This document shows positions 31,201-43,200 of a DNA stretch of 64,000 bases, in pieces (the stretch's first letter is position 1; every line of letters starts with the position of its first letter). The stretch lies in the NCBI GenBank assembly GCA_037783545.1, contig JBBELK010000001.1:2809728-2873727 (forward strand), given 5' to 3'. The notes beneath the pieces are model-generated. The model did not search any database. It was not told the origin of the DNA and saw only the letters and a program-made list of their open reading frames with translations. The DNA is from Henricia sp. BOLD:AAB3569. Its lineage: Eukaryota > Echinodermata > Asteroidea > Spinulosida > Echinasteridae. The translations under genes and the position numbers were made by a program.

Positions 31201-34200
31201 AGTTACTTGAAAAAGTTGATGTACGCGCACTTGCAACTACTGGCAACTGGAAAAATTCCAGTTGCCGCGCGTTGCACATGTTCTACTTTCTGGCAACTAG
31301 TTGTATCCAGTTGCTGTCAGTTTGATCAATGTATGCGTACTTGCAACTGGTTGGTGTCAGTAGAACGAGTGCGTCTGATCACGTGGGCGCACATCGACAG
31401 CAACTGATCAGTTGCTTCCAATTGCAAGGTCGACGTACGCTAGGCTTACCCGAGTTGCTGCGTCGATGTGCGCGCTTTGGAAATGTAGACCTGGCTGGAT
31501 GCTCCCAGTTGCCGCTAGTTGTGCAACTGATCAGTTGCTCTGCGCACATCGATAGCAAATGATCAGTTGAACTGCTTCCAATTGAAAAGCCGATGTACGC
31601 TAGGCTTTACCTATGTACAGTTGTACAAGCTGATGGTACAGCCACCAATCACTGTTATATACAAACACCCGACAGACCTATTACAATGATTACATGTACC
31701 GGTACATGCACCAAGTTAGATATATAAATGCACACCGACTGCTAGCACAACTAGGAGGGGGTGGGGTTAATCTCCATGCCACCCCCTTACAACTTTAAAA
31801 ACTCGTTTTTCCTCTATTTTTGAATACTACAGGTACCAAAAATATTCCACTCAAACTAAAATAAGGTCCTACATCAATTTTAATAGCATTTTCTTGATTA
31901 TTCTCACCAATATAAAACATCCATCAATTTCAAAAGAAAGTTCTTCACCAATCACAAATCCATGATTGCAACTATTTTTATTAAAATCCAAATTGGCAAA
32001 ACAAACTAAAATCTGAAGCATTTATTTCTGCTTCCACATATTCGACTGGAGTTCTTAAAAGGCATGCCTGCTAAGCATACGGGTATGTACATGTATCCTA
32101 AATTGTCAAGGTTAAAAGAAGATGCCAGTTATAAACCGTATCAATGTTGGATGACAAACAAGGCTTGCAATTTTCACACTATGGCACTGCTCTGGGAAAA
32201 TTTCATTCTCATTTTTGAAGACGAGTTGACAAGTCATCTTTCCACATAATTTTTATAATAAAGAGATCAAAATTTTGACATATATCCTTTTCATTCTAAT
32301 TAAATGTATAGGAAAAAAGAAAGAAAAAAAAGAAAATTCAAAATAATGCATAGAACCAGTTTACACTCTACAAAAGAGTGGACCTGATTGGCTCTAACAT
32401 GGTATTTCAACCAATCGTAACAGCCCTTTTATAATTTCCTAGGTATTTAATACCTAGGAAATATAGGATTCATTTGACCCCTTATGGTGGGCACAGGGTG
32501 ACCCCAAAAATCACCCAAAAAAGATTTTCGGCTGAATAGAGTGCCTACCGTTACTTTGGGTGACCATAACTAGAAAAATAAAGGAGTACAGTTAAATTGA
32601 GTGCAGATTCAAGAATTTTGCCAAGAAGTAAGCTAGAATACCAAATTTGAGCTCTCTACCTGGTACAAAGACTGAACTATGAGCTTTCAAAGTCGAAAAA
32701 TATCACAAAAATCACTTTTCGCGACTCGCGCGCGCACAAAATGGCACTTTCTAACAAATTTCAACTGGCCATATCTCAAAAACGACATTGGGTATGATTG
32801 AACTTTTTTGTATGTGTTCATTTGGGCCACACTCAATCATTCTTATGAAATTTCATCAAAATCTGAGAGGGTCACCTGGGGACCACTGGTTGATTTGACA
32901 TGGAATGACCTTTTTCTTAATTTATTTCATCTACGCTCAATCTGTCAAAAACTGCATCTTTCCTTTATGAAAAACATGTTGGAAGATCACATGTCAATTA
33001 GCCTTTTTGTAGTATGGCGGATACAATAGAAGGGCGCACTTTGAAGTGGGTAAAAAAATCAAATAAAATGCAATATAACTGAATTTTTCACTTTGCACTT
33101 ATTTATTTTATTTAAAATTCTGTCTCTGTATTGTAATTGCAACATGTAAATCATGTTTTTGGAAAGAAATACAATTGTTAAAAACATTTATACTCAAATA
33201 CAAATGTGCCCTGTCCTTTTGTTCCGCTATACTTCTATAAGGCTAATTGCTTCACATGATGAGAATGAATATGTCATGTCCCCAGAGTCCCATAGGTTTG
33301 TGTGAAAATTGCCAGCCTTGTTTGTCATCCAATCCCATGATGACTTGAGAATGTCGATAAGGTTTATTGCCGACGATATGCATGCATGTGCATGTATCTA
33401 CATCACCAAATAATAAAGAAATATTTCCCACATGGATTTTGGAAAACGGCAACCACTTTAAACACCAAAGTTTATGATTAAACAAAGGATTATTAGTATT
33501 TTTTTCCTTTTTCAAACTTACATACGTGTACATGCAAAGTTATTTCCGACAGGGTCGCTTTGAACCATCGGTGCCCAGTCATCCATGAATCAATTTTTCC
33601 ATGTATGCTGAAGAGAAACAATCTCTATGCTTTTCAAAAATTGGATTTGGTTTTTGTTCTTCATGAGTGACTATCCCTTCTTCCTACCGAAATTTCTGGC
33701 GACGTTTTTATTTACTCTGCAGTTTTCAAATATACATGTAATAACAGGGTACATGGTGACAAACGTGAATGGAACGGATTCCCTGTGTGCTTTAAAGGGC
33801 CTGTGACATCCAAAATAACTTTGTGCCTAAGCTTTGCTTCATAATGATGGAATACTTGTTCAGCAAGACATACTATTGTTCGTTTGGATGTAAAATCAAT
33901 AAAAGGTGGCCTTTTGCAACTTTGAAGATTTCATTGCAATAAATCACAGACAGAGGGCGCTGTTTTGAGTGCATCACATAAGGAAGACAGAAGGGAAAAG
34001 TTAAGAAAAAACATAAGACTTCAAGTTGGACTTGTAGGAAATTGCTGCAGTTTCTACCCCCAGTTTTATCATGGCTTACAGCAGGCAACATGTAAATCAA
34101 ACTCAAACAGCCATGGATTACAAAAGTTTCAGGAAAATTGAGAAAAAAGTGGAATCGTTTGTGCACAATTGTATGTGATTTTCCCGTCTGTGCCTCTTGT

Positions 34201-37200
34201 GACATAGTGACCTTGGTCATGAATATGCATATTTGCATTAGCATAAAAACTAAAAACCTTCATTTTAACCCCCAAAGCAAGCTCCAAATAGGATTGTTAT
34301 GACTTTAACTGAGTAGAGTGGTTTTAAAGCATAGATTTCATTGATAAAAATCCTAAATAAGGGGCCCTTTAAATAGCAGCAAATCGCCGACGCGGACACA
34401 GCCAGCGCCACACTGCACTGTGTTTACATTCTACGCGCGTGTAGTCGAATGCCCGCAATGTACTGCCAAGCGTCCTGATTGGTCCAGAGCAGTGACAAGA
34501 TTTCTGTCGCTGTTAACACAGCGAAATGGGGCCAGTTTCAACAGGGCCTCGGGATGCACAAGTACATGTAAGGGGGTGCGTTAAAGAGGCACTGTTGCGA
34601 GAGGATGACATTGGACTTAATTTGGTAAAATTTGAAGAGATCTCCGTAAGTTTTACCAATCTTAGTCCAATGCGGACCCAGCTATTGCCGTTTCCCAAAA
34701 TCCCTAATAATTACTAAGTTATTCAGCAAACTAAACTCAGTTTCCTTTTTTAAGACACTGTTATAACCTTTAAGAACAGGCCAATCTATTATTTCTTTTT
34801 TAGTAAGGCGGGGGTGCCTCACCGCCCTTTTCAACTGGGTAATCCGAGGTAGTGACCGACGTGGTTGTAGTAGTAGCTCCCCCAGCCCAGCCGCCTCCAG
34901 TTAGGAAACTCAGTCCACCTCCGGCTTGGAAAATACGGAAATTGAAAAAGGTGCTCACTCCGTACAGGATCATCAGGACAAACCCAAGAATCTACAATAA
35001 AAAAAGGGACAAATTCATGCTTGTTTATAAACTTTACATTGATGCTCATAAACTTTACATTGATGCGCCATAAAACCCTTATGGACGGTCTTTCTCAAAT
35101 GACATCCCTTCCTACAGATTGCCACATACATCAAGATCTTGAGCGTAAATTTTTGTGATGCACATCAACTACGCCGTATTTTCAACAAATATCTGATGGC
35201 ACATATCTGATGGTGTTTAATACGCAGTTCTATTTTTCCTACAAAGATGGCCATCTGTGAGAGTGGTCCTTACACTGGTCCATACAGGGTCCATACAGGG
35301 TCCATACAGGGTCCATACAGGGTCCCCCCCCCCCCCCCCACCCCCCACAAAAAAAAGATTCTAGGGAAGATCTGTGTATTCAACGAGGATTTAAAATAAT
35401 GGGGCCAATTTCATGGCGCTGCTTAAGCGCTACATGTAGCTGAAAACGTGTGCTTACTGGAGCAGAAAAGTTGTTGTAACTTTAAGGCTATTTCATGGCC
35501 GCGGCGTGCTTAAAAGGCACAGGCTCGTCAGCAATGCGTGCGCGCCAAATCCATGCCACGAAATACGCAGCTCCATAGCAAAGGCATGGAGCTGCGTATT
35601 TCGTGGCATGAGTTTTTCGGGCGCGCATTGCTGACGAGCCTGTGCCTTTAAGCATGCGCGTGCTTGGAAACGGGCATTGTTGCATCACTAGTGTTTAAAA
35701 AATTTGCCTCTGAAGCTAGCAAACGTTTGCTCCATGAAATAGCCAGAGCCTCCGTTAGCACAAAATCGGCTGCTAAACAGCTCCATGAAAATGCAGCCCC
35801 AGATGTGAACGCACGCCTCTTCATTTAACGAAGATTAAAATCGCTCTGTTCAGCGAACAGATTGCGCCATTCGACGAAGCAAAATTTGAATGTGTACACT
35901 ACAAAGCGATTTGACACGTACCGAGATGGGGTGCGCACAGCTTTATTCGATCATCGTTAGCGGTTGTCTAATGTGAACGGTACCGCTCTTTGTTCGATCT
36001 TTCTTAAAGGAGCGTGCTTAGATCATATTTTTGATTTTGAACCCCATTTTTCCCATGGGTGTTGAAATTTTGATATCATACCATATCATTTGTCATATTT
36101 TTTTCTATTACCACTCTTAAATTTTGCATTCTCCATCCACATATTTTCAAGGATATTGTCAACAAAACGCTGATGTTTTGTAAACTGATTTATCCAGTCA
36201 CATAAAACACTGCAGTGATCACATCAACAAAACTTTTTTTGCTTCCACATTCCAATTGGAGGTTGCAAATTTCCTGTTTTTTGCCCAAATGGATAGTATT
36301 CTGGGGAGGTACAGTATTTTATATCATTCTTGGCTTATAATGAAATTCATTTACTGGAAAAATCTAAACACGCTCCTTTAAGTGAGATGTGATAGTACGC
36401 TCTATTAATGATGATTAACTAATCTTCGTCGAACGAAGCGATTTCCCTAATGGGTACGGGGCCCATGTCTTACTTACTGCAGCAAATGCTGAGCAGCCAT
36501 GAAGGGAGTACCAGCCCTTTGCAGTGAGACTAGCCACAATACAAGCAGCGATGAAGTGCAGAACAGTCCACACAAGATCGTGCAGCAATTCCTGTGGATA
36601 ACAACAACCAAATCTGAGATGAAAGAAAAATTGAACCTGAGACGTCTGATATACCATCCAGGCGGGGTTGTAGTCGAGTCCTAAACAAGTCTATCACAAG
36701 TCCAGCAGCCGATTTCACGAAACACTGCGCAACTTGCGCCATGTCGTAAGACTTACGCCATAACTTTATGGCGTAGCTGCGCAATAAACCTAAGATCTAT
36801 TTCACGAAACTCTCCTTAGCTGCGCAACATTTATTTTTTACTTTAGCACTTGTAACTTCTAGGACGAGGATAATTTCTATCGTTTATCAACGACTATTTG
36901 ATGTTTGCGCTTAATAAAATAGTCATACATGTACAAAAAACATACGTCGTTGCTTTTCGAAAATTTTGCACTGTCATCATGGCTGCCATCGCTCATGTTG
37001 CTCGGTCATCATGCGTCGCGTCGTAGATTTCACGGATGATAAAAGGCTGTTTTCTACTAACGGAAGATTGGGGTTCAGTTCGTTGATGATGCGGTAAATA
37101 AGCACGTGTACATAGCTGCATTATTGCCATTTTTCACTGTCCTACATGTACGACACATTTTTCCCAACTTACGCCACCAAAAACCATTGCGCAAGTTACG

Positions 37201-40200
37201 CCACATTTTATGGCATAAGTCGACGAGTTGCGCCATATCCAAATGTGGCGCAACTTTCGTGAAACACGCCGCAACTTTCGTGAAACGCGCCGCAACTTAT
37301 TGCGCAAATTGCGCAATAATTTATGGCGTAAGCAGTCCTTCATTTCGACTACATATACCGTACAACCCTGCTGTGCTTTGAGGCAGAGTGGTAACACTCC
37401 ATAAGGTTTTATTTCATAGGCTCAATCACATTTCTGGTCACATTCCTGGTTTTACGCACCGGTGGCGCTGTAATTATGTAGTTAATCCTAGTCATTCCTA
37501 GTTAGATCGTACTCAAACCTAGTGACCCATAATCAATCCTTTCAAACCGTCTAAAATTTGACCAATGAGAACTCAGAACGATTAATGAAGGTTGAGTTGT
37601 TTAAATAAACTGAAATACCGGTACCATGGCTGCCTGATGAATATTTAAGGCATAGCAAATTGTGCTTAGGGCACTGTCACACATTCTCAGTTTTGTGTCC
37701 CAGTTGGCCCTGATGCATCCTGGTGTCCCTCTGCTACAGTCGACCATGGTTTTGGCTCTAAACCGGGATGAATTTATAATATCACGATCCTACTAAGAAA
37801 TGCCCACAACGGAGCCTGGAGTCGAAAGGCAAGTCCAATGCCCCTAGAAGCAACAGCTGTGTCCCGGCTTCAATAGGACTGCGCAAGGCGGCACTAGGAA
37901 CCCCAACAAGCCACGGCTATGCTGGTGGCCCTAGGGGTCCAGTAGGGCTCTAGTAGAGTCCTGCTAGGTTTTGCTACAATTTCAATTTCTTCCTAGTTGA
38001 TCCCGGAAAAGTATTGCACGCAAGACTCAACCGGAACACATTGCCGATTGAAGACGGTTGGCAAGGATTGACTATGGGTCACCAGATTTGAGTACGGTCT
38101 AACTAGGATTTACTAGGATTAATTATAACACACCTCTTTCTGATTCTCAATCCTGACTGGCTGAAACGCACTAATCTAGTGCATGAAATTTGCGCCAGCG
38201 TGAACTAGACGCGCGTATCAAGCTTTGAGCACGCGCGTCAAGACTTCAAGCGCGCGTGTTAAAGGGGTAATCAGTGTACACTAAGGGTATGTTCAGACAG
38301 AGGGCTACTTTTTTTTTTAGCCCCAATCCAATTAACGGACTCAGCAGGGGTTCGCTGGAGCTAAAGTGAGTTAGTCTACAATGCCCTCCCGTTCAAACGG
38401 TGATGATAACTCCGGAGCTACAGTTTCAGAGGAGCTAAAATGTGGTCAAATTTGATAGCATATTAACATTGGCCAGATGCCACAGAGCGAGGTCAGTTGC
38501 ATTCAGTCAGTAAATAACGGTGGAGCTAAGTCATAAAAGAAACCCGCTGTGCTAAAAGTGGAGCTAGCCCCACAAATTTCGGGGGCTAAATTTGGCGAGG
38601 GCTAGACCCGGAGCTACATGTAGCCCAAGACGGGAGTTTGGGGTGGAGCTACATGTAGCTAGCTCCGGAGCTAGCTCCAGAGACAGCCACTCGTCTGAAC
38701 GACCGATACGAAATCCAATAGTAGCGCCTTTGGGACGCAAAATCGGGAATGTATGACTTCAGCCTTATAAACATAAGAAAATGCATGTATGTACTTACAG
38801 TCAAGAGCCAGTTGATTATGGTGACTCGTTTGTTAAGTTGCAACAGGAACACAATAAAGAAGACAATAGTTATAACCCATGATGAGATGGCGACAGTCAG
38901 AGGGAATCCAGCTAAATAGACACAGGCTGCCAGCATGATCCAGTAGATGAAATTCGTGATCTGTAGAAATTAAAGGAGCTTGTTCAGATTTTTCTAGAAA
39001 ATGGATTTCATTCTATATAAACCTACATGTAACAATCATATAAAATAATATCCATAAAAAATAAAAACGGGAAATTTGCAATATATCCAATTTGGAAAAC
39101 ATGTACGTACACGTGGCAAAAAGGGTGGTGTAATTACTGCACTGCTTTATGAAACAGATATATTAGTTTACAAAATATCTGTCGTTTTTTTACAATATCC
39201 TTAAATACGGATTAAGAGCGAGGAATTTCTGAATGGTAATGAGAAAAATGACAATGAGAAAAATGACAATGAGAAAAACGACAAATGATACATGTATATG
39301 GGTCTTTGTTTCCATAAAAACAGGAGCCAAAGTGTGACATTTTGATGCATTTGTAAATTGGCCTTTTCAAGTTAACAAAAATCTTTAGACATTTCTGTGC
39401 AATTTCTGAAAAATGTAATATATTTCAAATAACTTACAAATGGTTGGACATGTCTTGGTATCATAGTCTTTAAAATATTCAAGAATTTTGTTTCAAGATG
39501 TACCGTAGGGGTGGGGGACGGAGGCGGAGGGGGGAGGAGGGGGGAGGAGGGGGGGATGGGGGGGGGGGGGGGGGGACTGCATGGCATTTTTTAACTCATG
39601 CGATTACATTTCAAGTCTTTTTGACCATTTTCTTTCTGTAAAAGGTAGTTGCTGATTTTACCCAGCTGTAGAACATGGACATTAAATACCGATTCAAATT
39701 ACATTATGAGCGAAATATTTTACATTTTGAGCGAAAGTTTCAAAATATCACACTTGGATTTAGAAGATTGCACTACTGTACATGTAGTTTATTGAATTGT
39801 TCTCGTTATGTTTTGGGTAGTATCAACAGATAAAGGTGGTGTTCGATTTATGAGGCCATATATTCTTTATATGCCGAGGGTAATCGTTTTCTGAAGTCTG
39901 GTATTTATAAAAAATAAACTCCAGAAGGGGGACATAGAATGACCCATACATGTACCGGGGGTATATGGTATCAAAATCTCAACACCCATGGGAAAACAAC
40001 TTTAAAAGGGTGTCAAAAATGTGATCACGCTCCTTTAATTAAAATAAAACAAAACAAAATGTCCAATGACTACATCCCGTAGACTGGATTCGTACGCAAC
40101 CGACCAAGAACAAAGAGAAGAATTTAGAATAAGTCATTTTGAAACTCCTTGTTCAAGTGCGGGAAAACGCACATAGATTTTTCATGTTTTTGGAAAACGT

Positions 40201-43200
40201 GGTACTCGTTCACATTCAGAGCTTCCAACAATATTCTTACAGAATATTGCCTTCTGAGCTCTCAGAGATTAAAATTGATACAAAAAATACAATGAAACTG
40301 ATAAATGTAACATGAACGAAGTGAAAACTCTCCAGAAATCCACTCTTTGTATCATGGCAGTACTATCACAGTATTGGATGGCGAAAGTGAACAGACAAAC
40401 GTATGTCATCTCAAATATATTTTACCACTACGCTTTACGATTTTCTGGGGAAACACTGTCAGTGTTTCCCCCAAAGCGTTACAGGGTAGTGGTGCCACTA
40501 CCCTTTCACAAATGGCCACTACTCTTTAGCAATCAGCCACTACCTAGTTCACATTCAGAGCTTCCCACAATATTCTTGCCGAATATTGCATTCTGAGCTC
40601 TCAGAGATTAAAATTGATACAAAAAAAACAATGAAACTGATAAATGTAACCTGAACGAAGTAAAAACTCTCCAGAAATCCACTCTTTCTTTGTACATGTA
40701 TCATGGCAGTATCACAGTATTGGATGGCGAAAGTGAACAGACAAACATATGTCATCTTAAATATATTTTACCACTACTGGTACGCTTTAACAATTTTCTG
40801 GGGGAAACACTGTCAGAATATTGCGAAATGATTAAAAATAAAAATGTTGTGTAGTTGAAACAAATTTTATTTAAATGTCAGTAACGTGTATGACCCCCAC
40901 ATGCATTCACACATTCCATACAAAGAGTAGGTATCTAGATCAGATGAGACTAGAATGAGCTGCCCATTTCCTCAACAAGGGCCGTCCTGAGGTCATCCAA
41001 CTGTCCTTATGGGCTCATTATAAGCTTATTATGGGCTCGTTCACATCTCCCAAGCATATCCCGTCAATGCTCTATGGAATTCAAATCTGGTGACCTAGCT
41101 GGCCAATCCATAACCTTATCCTCCAGAAAGTTCATCGACACCTTGTTTACACTGGTCCCGAGCTCGGGATCAAGATTGACCCCCTGATAAGAATGTGTTG
41201 AGGTTAACCGCAATGGCCTCGAGTGCCGCATTTATATCTGTTTTTGATCCCGAGCGTGGAGCCAGAAGTTGCAGTCAAAGGTCAAGCTAATGCAGCAGAA
41301 TTCCGAGATGTTCCGTCCAGTTTAGCCATTATCTAAGTCGCTGCCGTGACCCACCTCATTCAAGCGTGTTAACGCGCCAAGCATGCGGCATGTATTCTTG
41401 GCGTTCATAGCAGAATTCAGGATGCAGCTGCGTGACCTGAGATAAACAATTTTCGGTCTAACTCGGTCATGTCTGAACGCTCAGTTTTTAGGCCAGGAAA
41501 AGTCCCCCACAGCGGCCGCGGAATGTTAGACCTTTTTCGGTCTCAGTAGTCCATGTCTGAACATACCGGTACATGTGTGTAGCCATTGAGTTTATTACAG
41601 ATTTTTTGGAATGTATCCGACTATAAACGTTTTGTTTCTGATGCATTCCACAATGGTTGTACATGTGCATGCGGTTTAGTGTACAAACACAATATCTGGT
41701 ATGGCGCCTAATCACCATTGAAATGAAACAACCAAATGAAAGACCATGTGGGGGCGGTCGGGTTGGCGTAGTGGTTCTTTCCTCGCCTTTTACCTCTGGC
41801 GTCCCAGGTTCGAATCCGGTGCGTATATGTGGTTTGGGTTTGCAGTCCCTACATGACCGCGTGGGTTTTCCCCTGGGGAATTTCTCTGGGGGTTTTCCTC
41901 CCACTTCTAAAACTGCAACTCCTTCTTCGTCATCTCAAAGTGATAGTATAGTTAAAGCTAAAACCGTATAGTTGATGGCATAAAGGGCCTTAGTTGCCAT
42001 AAAATAAACAACAACAACAACAAAAGACCATGTGAAAAGCTACAGTACATCATGTATCAATGTGAAAATGCTGACGTACAAATGGGTGCGATGATGCCTA
42101 CCGTACAATGTACATGTGTGTACTACGGTACAGAAAATGTACATGTACATGAAATGATATGTACAAATGTTCCTGTGTTTGCTGCTTTGGCAGTGTTTGG
42201 TAGAAAATGGTGATGAATGATGAATGAAAGCGCAATGTGAGGAAGAGCCGAACTGTGCTTACCGCATTCAAGTTGTTCTTTTCCATTCAACATCAAGAGT
42301 GCTGGACTGTTTTCTTCTAACCAGAACGGACCATCCATACATGTACACTACAGTACTATACGTACCGTACCGTATTGTCACATTTGAAATGCATGTTGAG
42401 CATGCGTGCACACTTTGTGCAGTTTTAGCCGGAGGGTTGTCTTCAAAACTTTAAGAATATATATTTTTTTTCACATAATTTGTGTGTCACAAATTTTGTA
42501 GCACATTTGTACATTACACATTTGTACCTGGTGGAGTTCGAGGCCTACATGTACATGTAGTACATGTACATGTATTACATAGTATGCAACTGGAATGTCA
42601 CAAAAATAGCACCTCTGCTGTTTATTCCACCTAGACAAATATTCTTGGCATACCACCTCCAAATCTTCACTTTTAAAAAAAATTGTACAAAAAATATAAT
42701 ATATATACCGTATAGGCCTATACATGTACGCTGAACAAAATTATAAACGCCCCATGTGAAAATGGGCGGGCTTTGGATATGCGGATATGCAGGGTATGAA
42801 TATTAAAAATTTGTCTTGAGCCAATCAGGAGCTTCATGAGTAGCACGTAATTACACGAGCATGCATTATGCATGCATGGTGTCCTCCATGTTATGAGAAC
42901 CGTGGCATGATCGATGGACGAAAACAACAAATATTCTCGGGTTCGTAGAATTTATTGTGCTTGTCTGTTTACGTATTTGATTACACTTCTGGGGGACAAC
43001 GGTCGTAATATGACAGCTTTCCTAAATGATTTGTGTAAGCTCTTAATACTGCCTCGGATGAACAAATTGGGATCGCACATCATAGCGTTTTTTCAAACAT
43101 AGCCTGGCGTGCATCGACCAATGAAATTTCAGCTCACGCTGGGGTGGTTTCCCTATTAAGTTTCGCTGGCTGAATGCAGAACCATCAAGGCGTTGGGTTT

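Noticed and set aside
26250-34799. A separate first exon for MARVEL cassette B
   Set aside because: I searched by eye on minus for a YLKSxPG-like peptide followed by a donor and found none. A diverged exon cannot be excluded.
41488-41971. Frames of 104-138 codons on both strands
   Set aside because: They overlap the tRNA-derived SINE and its flank and are not conserved in the minus-strand copy.
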